Origin: Mammaliicoccus sciuri
GTDB lineage: Bacteria; Bacillota; Bacilli; Staphylococcales; Staphylococcaceae
Reading direction: 5' to 3'
Length of the DNA: 64,000 nucleotides
Assembly: GCF_025561425.1 (NCBI RefSeq)
Contig: NZ_CP094824.1
Span: 2,790,001 to 2,854,000, forward strand
Both the position numbers and the translations under genes were made by a program. Position 1 is the first letter of the stretch, and every line of letters starts with the position of its first letter. Positions 25,258 to 34,344 of the stretch are shown here, one piece after another. The notes under the pieces are model-generated. The model worked only from the letters and a program-made list of their open reading frames with translations, did not search any database and was not told where the DNA came from.

Positions 25258-26579
25258 ATGGAAACAATAGGTACGATTGGCATCATTATAGGTATCCTCG
25301 TCATTATTTATTTATCAATGAAAGGTTATTCTATTTTGGTTATAGGGCCAATAGCTTCAATTATTGTTATTCTAACAAATGGCTTACCGTTCTTTAATTC
25401 TTTAGTGGGTACTGAAGAATCGTATATGACTGGTCTCGCCGGTTTTTATTATTAGTTTCTTTGGTGTATTCATTCTAGGTTCACTACTCGCGAAGTATAT
25501 GGACCAAAGTGGTGCAGCACAATCTATCGCTGAAAAAATCATTAGCAAAGTTGGTACAAACAATCCTTACTCTATTTTAGTAGCAATCTTCTTAATTACT
25601 GCTATTTTAACATATGGTGGCATTAGCCTGTTTGTTGTTGTCTTTGTTATTGTGCCTTTAGCTAAACCATTATTCAAGCAATTAAATATCGCTTGGAACT
25701 TAATTGGGATTCCAATCATGTTAGGTTTAGGTACGTTCACGATGACGATGCTCCCTGGTACACCGTCAGTACAAAACGTTGTCCCTACTAAATATTTAGG
25801 TACAACTTTAACAACCGCACCTTTACTAGGTATTATCGGTGCAGTTGTCGCAATAGTATTTGGGTTATGGTATATGAAATATGCATTAAATAAAAGTCTT
25901 AAAAAAGGTGAAACATTCGATGACTTTAATGTCGAACAAGACGATTCTGATCAAATTAAAAATAAAACACCGAACTTTTATTTGAGTATTTTACCAATTA
26001 TCGTGTTAATAGTAATCAATATTGTGGGTAGTATATTAAGAGTAGACAATGTTATTCTGATTGGTTTAGCAGTGTCCATTATCTTATCAGCAATACTATT
26101 TTATCAATATATTCCTAAACAAAAAGCAATTATTAATGATGGTGCAGTAAGTTCTATCTTACCTATGTTCTTAACAGCTTCGGCTATCGCATTTGGTACT
26201 GTTGTCACATTAGCACCAGGATTTGATGGTATTAAGACTTTCATCTTAAATATACCAGGTAATCCATTAATTAGTTTATCAATCGCATCTGCATTATTTG
26301 GTGTGATAACTGAATCTGCGTCTGGTTCACTAGGTATCGTGATGCAAGCATTCGGTAAACAATATGTTGATATGGGACTCAATCCAGATGCTATTCACAG
26401 AGTAGCTACAATGTCTTCATCAATCTTTACAAGTTATGCCGCACACAGGCGTTGTATTAACATTCTTCGCTTTAACAGGCTTAACGCATAAAAACGGCTT
26501 TAAATATTTATTCATTACGAACACAGGTGCAAACTTACTCGCACTTATCGTTGTTATTTTAGCATCAATTATTCTATAA
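25258..26579 (+). pseudogene. GntP-family permease with two frameshifts
   Basis: A gluconate/hydroxybutyrate-type permease of about 440 residues, all hydrophobic. The first frame (25258-25455) ends after TGLAGFYY. A one-base loss in the T-run near 25443 explains the shift into IISFFGVFILGSLL and the long frame to about 26440. A second one-base loss near 26438 breaks before PHTGVVLTFFALTGL, which continues to 26579. The neighbouring SDR suggests 3-hydroxybutyrate or a similar hydroxy acid as substrate. Inactive as written. Confidence 0.85.
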
Positions 26580-26599
26580 AATTCAGGAGGTTTTACATT

Positions 26600-27352
26600 A
26601 TGAGAAACGTAATCGTAACAGGATCAGGACAAGGTATTGGATATGCAATCGCACAAGCTTTTGATAAAGAAGGTGACCGTGTATTTATTTTTGATATGAG
26701 TAAAGAAGTAGCTGATAAAGCAGCACAATCTTTAAACAACGGTGTCGCTTATCAAGTAGACGTAACAGATGAACCAACTATTGAAAAATCAATTAAAGAA
26801 ATCACTGAACAATATGGTCCAATAGATGTACTTGTTAACAATGCAGGTATTCAATTTATTTCTAAAGTAGAAGACTTCCCATTAGAAAAATGGAACCAAG
26901 TTATCGGTGTTATTCAAACAGGTACATTCTTAATGACTAAACACGTATTACCAAGCATGAAACAACAGAAAAAAGGTCGTATCGTTACAATTTCATCAGC
27001 ACATGGTGAAATGGCAGACCCATTCAAATCAGCTTACGTTGCTTCTAAATTCGCTCAAATTGGATTTGCTAAAACAGTTGCACTTGAAGTTGTAGCAGAT
27101 GGTATTACTTCAAACGCTGTATTACCAGGACCAGTTCGTACTGCTTTAATTGAAAATCAACTTGCACACTTAGCAGAACAAGACAATTCTACTGAACAAG
27201 AAGCAATGGAAAAATACATTACAGGTAAAATGCCAATGAACCGTTTATTAGAACCATCAGAAATTGCAGATACTGTAATATTCTTAGCATCAGATGGTGC
27301 TTCAGCAATTACTGGTGAAACAATCAGTGTATCAGGCGGTTCTAACGCATAA
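26600..27352 (+). CDS. SDR-family oxidoreductase, 3-hydroxybutyrate dehydrogenase-like
   Basis: A 250-aa classical short-chain dehydrogenase. The NAD motif TGSGQGIG is at residues 7-14, NNAG near 86, the catalytic Ser in TISSAHG, and YVASK near 155. The segment PGPVRTALIENQLAHLAEQ resembles D-3-hydroxybutyrate dehydrogenases. AGGAGG precedes the ATG. It is 20 nt after the permease and probably co-transcribed with it and the lipocalin-like gene. Intact, unlike a related SDR at 46906-47568. Confidence 0.83.
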   Translation: MRNVIVTGSGQGIGYAIAQAFDKEGDRVFIFDMSKEVADKAAQSLNNGVAYQVDVTDEPTIEKSIKEITEQYGPIDVLVNNAGIQFISKVEDFPLEKWNQVIGVIQTGTFLMTKHVLPSMKQQKKGRIVTISSAHGEMADPFKSAYVASKFAQIGFAKTVALEVVADGITSNAVLPGPVRTALIENQLAHLAEQDNSTEQEAMEKYITGKMPMNRLLEPSEIADTVIFLASDGASAITGETISVSGGSNA

Positions 27353-27388
27353 TTTATAAATAAACAAATTATCTAAGGAAGTGTTCAA

Positions 27389-27811
27389 ATGGCTAATTTA
27401 AAAGATCAATTAATCGGAACTTGGAAATTAGTAAGATATCAAGATGAAACTGAAAACGGAGAAATCTTTTTCCCATTAGGTAAAGATGCAACAGGTTTTA
27501 TCATGTATAACCCAGACGGCTATATGTCAGCACAATTAATGCAACAAGGTCGTCCAGCATATGAATCAGGAGATTTACACACAGGTACTCAAGATGAAAT
27601 GGCTACAGCAGCACACGGATACGTAGCATATTCAGGTAAATTTGAATTAGACGAAGAAAATTCAACAGTGTACCACACAATGGAAGTAAGTATGAATCCA
27701 ACATGGTTAGGAGAAACACAACCAAGAATCTTCACATTAGAAGGCGATACACTAAGTATCATAAACGGTAACGTTCCCAACCAAAAACTCGTTTGGGAAC
27801 GTGTGAAATAA
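27389..27811 (+). CDS. Lipocalin-like domain protein
   Basis: A 140-aa protein with the lipocalin-like (Lipocalin_5) pattern: LIGTWKLVRYQDE at the N-terminus, GFIMYNPDGYMSAQL, then YSGKFELDEE. No signal peptide is present. Its function is unknown; related genes often accompany oxidoreductases. It follows the SDR by 36 nt with AAGGAAG as ribosome site and ends at a terminator. Confidence 0.8.
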   Translation: MANLKDQLIGTWKLVRYQDETENGEIFFPLGKDATGFIMYNPDGYMSAQLMQQGRPAYESGDLHTGTQDEMATAAHGYVAYSGKFELDEENSTVYHTMEVSMNPTWLGETQPRIFTLEGDTLSIINGNVPNQKLVWERVK

Positions 27812-27829
27812 TTAAATAATAATGATGAG

Positions 27830-27862
27830 AAAACCGGGACTAGCATGGCAGCCCCGGTTTTT
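27830..27862 (+). terminator. Terminator of the permease–SDR–lipocalin unit
   Basis: AAACCGGGaCT and AGcCCCGGTTT pair across about 9 nt and are followed by six T on the plus strand. It lies 20-50 nt past the lipocalin stop. Confidence 0.85.
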
Positions 27863-27870
27863 TCTATTTT

Positions 27871-28060
27871 GTGAAGGGTGAGTGGGGCTGGAAGGTGGAG
27901 TGGCTGGTGGATCTTTTGGGTAGGCTGATGGATCTGGGGTGGATTGGAGGAGTGATCGGATTGGATTGGCGGTTTGGCGGGAAGATTTGGGGGAGATTGG
28001 TCGATTGGATTGGCGGTTTGGCGGATGGAAATAGGGAAAGTGGGCGCTATGTTGCTAGAT
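27871..28060 (+). repeat. G-rich, C-poor intergenic block with a 22-bp direct repeat
   Basis: The plus strand here is built almost wholly of G, A and T, with many TGG and GGATTGG words. A 22-bp unit occurs at 27959-27980 and 28003-28024, 44 bp apart, containing GGATTGGCGGTTTGGCGG. The composition contrasts sharply with the A/T-rich surroundings. Frames on both strands through it look like composition artefacts and show no ribosome site. Confidence 0.7.
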
Positions 28061-28065
28061 TGGGA

Positions 28066-28270
28066 TGTCTTGCAATATACGGGAGGTCTATGTTGCTTGT
28101 TTGGGGAGTCTTGATAAATACGAGGCGCATATTTATCTTGTTTCACTAGTCTTGATAAATACGAGGCCGCTATTTATCTTGTTTCACCAGTCTTGATAAA
28201 TACAACGCGCCTATTTATCTTGTTTGGGCAGTCTTGATAAATACGAGGTCCTGAACATTGCTAGTCGCAC
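28066..28270. repeat. 41-bp tandem hairpin repeats
   Basis: Units aligned on AGTCTTG occur at 28107, 28148, 28189 and 28230, with a diverged one at 28066, all 41 bp apart. Each has a left arm (GATAAATA), a 9-nt variable loop such as CGAGGCGCA, and a right arm (TATTTATC), then CTTGTTT plus four variable bases. In the 28066 unit both arms change together (GCAATATA with TATGTTGC). The last unit has lost its right arm and joins another fragment ending near 28300. Confidence 0.88.
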
Positions 28271-28401
28271 CCCACTTGCAATATTCACACCTCCAACATC
28301 CCCCATTCCCACCATACATTCTCGATAGACCTCCCTTATATTTCTGTTGTATAATTATAGTATTAATTTTCTCTCGGAGGTCATTTTTATCTGTGTCTAA
28401 A

Positions 28402-28809
28402 ATGTATTTTTATGTAAAAGTTAAGCGCTTGGATGGACGTGTTCTGAACTATCAATTGCCTAATGATTTACAGGAAGCGATGCGTATATATCGAAAAGAA
28501 AATCCGAAGACTTGGACTAAGATGTTCAAACATGCTTTAATTAACATTCCTTTAGAACCATATAGCGCAAAGAATCATTATCGACCATTAATTGGTGTCG
28601 GCTTAATTAAAAATGTATTCTATCTCAATAAACCAAAAGCACTGCGCACAAGAGGTCAGTTTCTAACATTTGATAATTGGTCAAAGAAAGGTTGGAAACA
28701 CTTTTGGAGAAGCTCTGCTTTTTTAAGACACGATCATAAATTGAAGTCTAAGATTAATATCATGTATCAATACTACCAATGGAAAAAATGGCATAAAAAA
28801 ATAAGCTAA
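28402..28809 (+). CDS. Hypothetical protein, basic and aromatic-rich
   Basis: A 135-aa protein that I do not recognise. It begins MYFYVKVKRLDGRVLNY and ends in a lysine-rich WKKWHKKIS tail. It has no signal peptide or membrane segment. GGAGG at 28376-28380 serves either the ATG at 28402 or a GTG at 28393; the longer frame back to 28258 lies in repeat DNA and is unlikely. A -10 box TATAAT lies at about 28349. A strong hairpin overlaps its stop. Confidence 0.65.
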   Translation: MYFYVKVKRLDGRVLNYQLPNDLQEAMRIYRKENPKTWTKMFKHALINIPLEPYSAKNHYRPLIGVGLIKNVFYLNKPKALRTRGQFLTFDNWSKKGWKHFWRSSAFLRHDHKLKSKINIMYQYYQWKKWHKKIS

Positions 28810-28834
28810 CTATATTCGCAGTATAGTTAGCTTA
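28802..28834. terminator. Hairpin at the end of the hypothetical gene
   Basis: TAAGCTAACTATA (28802-28814) pairs perfectly with 28822-28834. No long T-run follows, so it may act as a stabiliser or bidirectional terminator between two facing genes. Confidence 0.65.
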
Positions 28835-28893
28835 CACCTATTAAGGTTCGTTTGGTATTCACAATCCACCTGTGATTCTTTACTTATTAACCA

Positions 28894-29800
28894 TCATTTC
28901 ACCGACTGTTCTAAGCTATTCGGTAAAACATTTCCTTGTTGTTCTATATTTAATTCTTCTTTGAGTTGTTTATTGTATTGCTGCTTTAGGGTTGATTCGT
29001 ATTTATGTGACCATTGTTTTAGACTGACGTAATACAGAACGCCTACTACAATAGCGAGTACTACGACCACTGGCCAGAACAATGATGAAACGATATTCTC
29101 CGATGAGGCTAATCCTATCGGTGAGAACAATACGAATGTAAAGATTATTGACCCAAATAAGACTACTATCACTGGAATGGTATATTTCCATGGTGTCATA
29201 TCTACTTTAGGATTTAGTTTAAATTGATAAGGTGTACTTAATGGCTTAATTGCTCCAATGATAACCATTAAAAGTAATTCAATGACAAGCAATAATCCAA
29301 ATTGATTGTTCGTACGTAATGCCAAACATATTGGGTATATCAAAAATTTGTATCACAGCTAATGAGCCTGAATACTGTACTGAAGGAATGGTAATGAAAC
29401 CATAACCCACCATAAATAACACGACAATTAATAGTCTCATTTGATGGTCGAAACGCGTATTTATAAATTCAGGAAGCGTCGTAAAGGCGCCTCCTAAATA
29501 TTTGGGTAATAGAATAGTCGCTAATATAATGACTGAAAATCCAGCTGTTACTTCCCATCCCATACTTGATAAGTTATTCTGATAACCTTGTCCGTTTAAT
29601 CCTATTAATTGCTCGGCAGATAAATTGGTAAGAATTAAGGCACCTGCGATAAGTCCACCCGTTAGTCCTCTTCCACCTAAGAAAAATCCTCCAGAACTAT
29701 TTACTGTATTCTTCGTCTTATAGTAAGAACACCAAGCGACAATACCGATAAAGAATGCACATGAAACAAGTGTAAAAGCTACATACATATTAATGTCCAA
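28894..29800 (-). pseudogene. Sodium:solute symporter (SSS family) with internal deletion
   Basis: The N-terminal part (29800 to about 29290, 170 aa) contains the SSS motifs GGFFLGGRGLTGG and NLSAEQLIGLNGQGY. A different frame (about 29320 to 28894) gives the C-terminal membrane segments, with IGAIKPLSTPYQF. Family members have 500 or more residues, so some 200 are missing at the junction near 29290-29330 and the frame is also lost. Probably a sugar or sialate-type symporter remnant. It cannot work as written. Confidence 0.82.
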
Positions 29801-29840
29801 ATCTTCAGAAGCATAACAGCTTAAACTGTTTTATTCGTTC

Positions 29841-31148
29841 CTAACTATGTTGCTTTGCATAACTTAATCCAATTTTTTCTCGTAATGTTCCTTCGCTATA
29901 ATCTTCTTGTACTAATCCTCTATCTTTTAATATTGGAACCACTTTATCTACAAATAATTGGAATTGTGTAGGATTGAGTGGTGCCATAATATTAAAGCCA
30001 TCTGCAGCACCTTTCGTAAACCATTCTTCCATTCTATCTGCAACATCTTCAGGTGTCCCAACGATAATATGATGACCTCTTGCGCCAGCTACATGTTTCA
30101 TAACATCTTCAAGTGTAGAATGATGTTTCTTAGCTGTTTCTTTAATCAAATCAACACGACTTTGAATATTGTTTCCTTGATCGATTTCAACATCCTCAAA
30201 TGGTGTATCTAATTCATATCCACTTAAATCTGTATCACCTAAATAAGAAGATAGTAATTCTAATCCCATTTCTTTCGGAATCAAATCTTGCAACTCATTA
30301 TAATTCTTTTCCGCCGCTTCTATCGTCTCACCAATAAACGGGAATATTCCAGGCATTATCACAACTTCTTGGTGATCGCCTCTTTTTTCTTTAACTTTAC
30401 TTTTTAAATTTTCAGCAAAACATACAGCTGCATCCGCATCATTCTGGGCAGTAAACACGACTTCTGCATACTTAGCCGCAAAATCAATGCCTTTCTTAGA
30501 AGAACCCGCTTGCACAAGTAAAGGGTGACCTTGAGGCGGTTGTTCAATATTTAATGGACCTTTCACACTGTAAAATCGTCCTTTATAATCAATCGTCTTA
30601 GGTTGATAATCTGGCAATAATCTACCCTCATCATGTAACTTTTCAGGATTCACATCATCCCATGAATGCCATAACTGTTTAGAAACTTCTACAAATTCAT
30701 CCGCTTGCTCATACCTTAAATCATGATCCACATTATTTGTTCCATTAAAATTCGATGCAGTCGCATTAATTCCAGAAGTAACAATGTTCCAACCAGCTCT
30801 ACCATTACTATAATGATCTAAAGAAGCAAAGATTCTTGCTAGATTAAACGGTTCAGAATATGTCGTTGAACCCGTTACAATAAGCCCCAAATGCTTCGTT
30901 TCTCTAGCTACAATAGACATGAGTGATAAAGGTTCGAAAAATGAAAACATATCAGGATGTGTCTTCTTATCAACATACAAACTGTCTGATACAAACAAGA
31001 AATCAAACTTAGCTTTTTCCAAAATCTTTGCCTGTTCAATCGTCTTCTCTAAATTCATACCACCCTTTTTAATAGACTCAGGATGTCTACTACTCGCAAC
31101 ATGATGTCCAAAACCTGTTAAAAAATATCCTAATTTCATTCTTTTCAT
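29841..31148 (-). CDS. NtaA/SnaA-type FMN-dependent monooxygenase
   Basis: A 435-aa bacterial-luciferase-like protein of the NtaA/SnaA/DszA group, which uses reduced FMN to oxidise small organic substrates. Diagnostic segments are DFLFVSDSLYVD, HYSNGRAGWNIVTS near residue 115, and PLLVQAGSSKKGIDFAAKYAE. GGGGAAC lies just before the ATG at 31148; Met4 is an alternative start. The substrate is unknown; sulfonates, chelators or heterocycles are known for relatives. Apparently a single gene. Confidence 0.87.
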   Translation of the reverse strand: MKRMKLGYFLTGFGHHVASSRHPESIKKGGMNLEKTIEQAKILEKAKFDFLFVSDSLYVDKKTHPDMFSFFEPLSLMSIVARETKHLGLIVTGSTTYSEPFNLARIFASLDHYSNGRAGWNIVTSGINATASNFNGTNNVDHDLRYEQADEFVEVSKQLWHSWDDVNPEKLHDEGRLLPDYQPKTIDYKGRFYSVKGPLNIEQPPQGHPLLVQAGSSKKGIDFAAKYAEVVFTAQNDADAAVCFAENLKSKVKEKRGDHQEVVIMPGIFPFIGETIEAAEKNYNELQDLIPKEMGLELLSSYLGDTDLSGYELDTPFEDVEIDQGNNIQSRVDLIKETAKKHHSTLEDVMKHVAGARGHHIIVGTPEDVADRMEEWFTKGAADGFNIMAPLNPTQFQLFVDKVVPILKDRGLVQEDYSEGTLREKIGLSYAKQHS

Positions 31149-31254
31149 CTTTGTTCCCCTTCATTATTTATTATTCCTATTGGATTAATAAGAAATATCT
31201 TACCATTGTCTATTTATAGAGTCAATTTACAATTTTCAAAAAAATTATTTTAGA

Positions 31255-31289
31255 ATTAAAAAACCTACCAACATCAATTATTGGTAGGT
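31255..31289 (-). terminator. Terminator after the small membrane peptide
   Basis: ACCTACCAA (31263-31271) and TTGGTAGGT (31281-31289) form a 9-bp stem followed on the minus strand by T residues. It lies 35 nt past the stop of the peptide at 31324. Confidence 0.75.
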
Positions 31290-31323
31290 ATAGATAATTC
31301 AATTTATATAAAAAGTCGAAAAC

Positions 31324-31404
31324 TTATTTTTTCTTCTTTTTCTCTTCCATAATCCCAAGAATAATAAAGCCAACAATGAATACAGGAATGAATGCAGCAA
31401 TCAT
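31324..31404 (-). CDS. Small membrane peptide, 26 aa
   Basis: A frame beginning MIAAFIPVFIVGFIILG and ending EEKKKKK, with GAGGTG 9 nt upstream of the ATG and its own terminator downstream. It has one hydrophobic segment and a strongly basic cytoplasmic tail. I do not recognise a family. It could be a small regulatory membrane protein or a toxin-like peptide. Confidence 0.55.
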   Translation of the reverse strand: MIAAFIPVFIVGFIILGIMEEKKKKK

Positions 31405-31560
31405 TTGAAACACCTCTTATCTTAATATTCTTTATATCATGCTGATCATAACAAGAAATAAGATAAGCTCATGGTAAACGAGTATGGTGTGATGGGAAAT
31501 TAAAAAATTATTTAATATTTTGAAGTTCATGTGTTCATTTAACTTACAAGTTTTCATAAT

Positions 31561-31605
31561 TAAAAGCAGTAAAACCTCAATAGTTAATTGAAGTTCTACT
31601 GCTTT
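31561..31605. terminator. Terminator of the sugar ABC operon
   Basis: AAAAGCAGTAaAAC and its complement near 31591-31605 form a long stem around the TAGTTAATTG loop. It lies 35-80 nt beyond the ATPase stop. Confidence 0.7.
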
Positions 31606-31639
31606 TTCTAATATATTTATGATCCGTTTGGGCACCATT

Positions 31640-32740
31640 TTATAACAACAAATTACGTCCACTATCAATATCAAAGAAATGACATTTATTTATATCAATT
31701 GCTAATTCAATTTGATCTCCAACTTTCAAATCATTTCTTGCATCAATTTGAGCTATCACATTTTCACCATTTAATTTAAAATGTATCATAATATCTGATC
31801 CTAATAATTCAGAAACCTCTACTTTTGCAGTCAATTTTGTATTTTGACTCGCATTTATAAATACTGGTTCTGCCTTAATATCTTCTGGACGTATGCCAAA
31901 GTTAACGTCTTTGTTCATATACCCTAATTCTTTTAATTTATCGTGTTGATTTCCGGTAAACTGGAATACATGCTCTCCAATTTTAACTCCTTCATCAGTG
32001 ATTTTACCTTGTACAATATTCATAGCAGGTGACCCTATAAATTGTGCAACAAATATATTGCTTGGCGCATTATAGACTTCTCTCGGAGTTCCAATTTGCA
32101 TAATGTCACCTTTGTTAAGTACGACTATTCTAGATGCCATAGTTAACGCTTCAGTTTGATCGTGTGTAACATAAATCGTAGTCGTATCTAGCCTTTCGTG
32201 AAGCTTCAATATTTCTGCTCTCATTTGAACTCTGAGTTTAGCATCTAAGTTAGATAAAGGTTCATCCATTAAAAATATATTGGCATCTCTTACTATTGCA
32301 CGTCCGAGTGCTACCCTTTGTCTTTGACCTCCTGATAATGCTTTTGGTTTTCTATCTAGGTATTCTGTTAAGCCCAATATTTCTGCAGCTTCATTTACCC
32401 TTTTCTTAATTTCTTGTTGATTAACTTTTCTTAGTTTGAGACCAAATGCTATATTATCGTATACTGTCATATGTGGATACAATGCATAGTTTTGAAACAC
32501 CATTGCAATATCTCTATTCTTAGGCTCAACATCATTCATACGTTTACCATCAATTGTAAAGTTTCCTTCTGAAATACTTTCTAATCCAGCTATCATTCTT
32601 AACGTAGTAGACTTCCCGCACCCTGAAGGACCAACGAACACAATAAATTCTTTATCTTCAATAGAAAGATTAAAGTCTTTTACAACGTGAGTTATACCAT
32701 CATACGTTTTTTTAATATGTTCTAATTTAATTTCAGCCAT
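31640..32740 (-). CDS. Sugar ABC transporter ATPase (MsmK/UgpC type)
   Basis: ATP-binding subunit of a CUT1-type sugar importer. Walker A GPSGCGKST, signature ALSGGQRQRVALGRA, Walker B NIFLMDEPLSNLD and the H-loop YVTHDQTEA are intact, followed by the C-terminal TOBE regulatory domain. I place the start at 32740 (MAEIKLEHIKK), seven bases after GAGGAGGG, giving 366 aa. Last gene of the operon. Such ATPases can serve several importers. Confidence 0.92.
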   Translation of the reverse strand: MAEIKLEHIKKTYDGITHVVKDFNLSIEDKEFIVFVGPSGCGKSTTLRMIAGLESISEGNFTIDGKRMNDVEPKNRDIAMVFQNYALYPHMTVYDNIAFGLKLRKVNQQEIKKRVNEAAEILGLTEYLDRKPKALSGGQRQRVALGRAIVRDANIFLMDEPLSNLDAKLRVQMRAEILKLHERLDTTTIYVTHDQTEALTMASRIVVLNKGDIMQIGTPREVYNAPSNIFVAQFIGSPAMNIVQGKITDEGVKIGEHVFQFTGNQHDKLKELGYMNKDVNFGIRPEDIKAEPVFINASQNTKLTAKVEVSELLGSDIMIHFKLNGENVIAQIDARNDLKVGDQIELAIDINKCHFFDIDSGRNLLL

Positions 32741-32796
32741 CCTTTCACCCTCCTCTTTCGACATTCTTTTCACCTTTACATTTTAAAATGTAATCA

Positions 32797-33219
32797 TTAC
32801 TCGAATTTATAAACTATTTTTTCTACTTCATTTGATTCATCATTGTTTGTCCAACCTACTTTATGAGCTTCTCCTTGGAAGAAAATCACGAATTGATTTT
32901 CGTTAAAAGGCGTAATCAAATAATCTTTATTTTTTGGCTTACCCAGACTAAAATCATCTTGTTCTTCATATGCCTTTTCAATAATATAACTATTTTCACC
33001 AACCATACCGATAAATTCTTTACCTTCTATCATGATATGCAAATCTATATATTTCTGATGTTGTTCAAAAGGCTTTTCAGATTCTGTTTTATAATGAATA
33101 AAATTCTTTATGATTTCGTTATTAGTAGTTCCGTTTAAATTTGTTTTGATATCATCATATATTTCTTTAGGAATAACACTTTTATATAAGTCTATATTTT
33201 TTAATTCATCAATTATCAT
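32797..33219 (-). CDS. YhcH/YjgK/YiaL-family sugar-associated protein
   Basis: A 140-aa DUF386 protein. The conserved histidine and glutamate region is QKYIDLHIMIEGKEFIG, and the C-terminal QVVFFQGEAHKVG-like segment appears as FVIFFQGEAHKVGW. Family members occur with sialic acid, beta-galactoside or uronate genes and may be anomerase or lyase-like. It overlaps the Gfo/Idh stop by 11 nt within the ABC operon, so it likely handles the imported sugar. Confidence 0.85.
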   Translation of the reverse strand: MIIDELKNIDLYKSVIPKEIYDDIKTNLNGTTNNEIIKNFIHYKTESEKPFEQHQKYIDLHIMIEGKEFIGMVGENSYIIEKAYEEQDDFSLGKPKNKDYLITPFNENQFVIFFQGEAHKVGWTNNDESNEVEKIVYKFE

Positions 33220-34330
33220 TTGCTACTACCTCTTCTATTTTGACTTTTCTATTTTCCTCTTTAGAAATAGTTAATGCATCAGCAGTAGCAATAGAAGACA
33301 TTGCCGCAGTTCCATCAACCAGTGGTTTAAATTCTTCTGATACTTCTTTCCCATTTAATAACTCATGTAAGTAAGCCATTTCTCTTTCCATTATCCCTTG
33401 TAACCAAAGTGGTGGTTTCTTATTAGGATTACCATACATAATAGCACCATCATCTTTACTACCTTTGTATATATTAGTTCTATCCTCATCTTCTTCTTTA
33501 CTTCGGTGTAATAAAAATTGTTTATCTTCATTGTTTTTTCTTAGTACAACTTTAACGTCTTGTAAATCTATCAAAATAGCACCTTTAGTACCTTGGATTT
33601 TGACATAATGATCTGACCATCTAAAAGCAGAACCATATTGTAGCGTTGCATATCGATTATTTTCGAACTCTAAAGTGATTAACAACATATCATCTTCATC
33701 ACCAAATTGTTCACCATTATGCGCAACATTTCCTCCAACCATCGTTGCTTGCTTTGCAGATCCCATTATAAATTGAATGAAATCTAACTCATGAATATGA
33801 TGATACAAGTGACCACCTGATATATCTCTTTTTTTCTTCCAACTTATTGTTTCCTGTGGTTCTTCCCAACCATTTCTTTCCGCATGACAAAATAATACGT
33901 CACCAATTTCACCATCATTTATGAATTGTTTAACTTGTCTAACACCATCCATAAAATTCATCACATGACCTGCCATGAAAAATACATTATTTTGTTTAGC
34001 TGCTTCAATCATTTCAAAACAATCTTTGTAGTTAAGTGCTATTGGTTTCTCACAAAAAATATGCTTTTTATGCTTAGCTGCTAATAGTGCTGACTCTTTA
34101 TGATAACCATTTGGCGATGCAATAATAATTGCATCAATATCTGGTCTACTACAAATTACCTCCAAATCTTCATCAAAATCACAATTAACTTCTTGTGCTA
34201 AACTTTTACTGTTTTCATTATCTACATCATAAACAGAAACTACTTTAGCATTTTCAATCTTTGAAAGTATTCTAGCTAATTCTTTACCAAAGTATCCTGC
34301 TCCGATTACACCGTAGTTTATTTGTTTCAT
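33209..34330 (-). CDS. Gfo/Idh/MocA-family oxidoreductase
   Basis: A 373-aa NAD(P)-dependent sugar oxidoreductase. The Rossmann motif GVIGAGYFGKEL is at residues 7-18, and the catalytic lysine is in HIFCEKPIALN near 96. The histidines GGHLYHHIHELDFI match the family's substrate site. The substrate is a sugar or inositol derivative imported by the linked ABC system. It lies between the MalG-like permease and the YhcH protein. Confidence 0.88.
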   Translation of the reverse strand: MKQINYGVIGAGYFGKELARILSKIENAKVVSVYDVDNENSKSLAQEVNCDFDEDLEVICSRPDIDAIIIASPNGYHKESALLAAKHKKHIFCEKPIALNYKDCFEMIEAAKQNNVFFMAGHVMNFMDGVRQVKQFINDGEIGDVLFCHAERNGWEEPQETISWKKKRDISGGHLYHHIHELDFIQFIMGSAKQATMVGGNVAHNGEQFGDEDDMLLITLEFENNRYATLQYGSAFRWSDHYVKIQGTKGAILIDLQDVKVVLRKNNEDKQFLLHRSKEEDEDRTNIYKGSKDDGAIMYGNPNKKPPLWLQGIMEREMAYLHELLNGKEVSEEFKPLVDGTAAMSSIATADALTISKEENRKVKIEEVVANDN

Positions 34331-34344
34331 ATTTTTATTCCTTT

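Noticed and set aside
27589-28149. Overlapping long frames on both strands across the G-rich block
   Set aside because: Composition-driven. One is antisense to the lipocalin gene, and neither has a start signal or a recognisable domain.
28066-28270. 41-bp repeats as a CRISPR array
   Set aside because: The variable part is only a 9-nt loop and 4 outer bases; there are no spacers of 30 nt or more and no cas genes.
28258-28401. Longer N-terminus of the hypothetical gene at 28402
   Set aside because: It reads through repeat-derived sequence and the promoter; GGAGG at 28376 supports the short form.
31432-31674. 80-codon minus-strand frame after the ABC ATPase
   Set aside because: It overlaps the ATPase 3' end and the terminator hairpin, with no ribosome site and no protein-like features.
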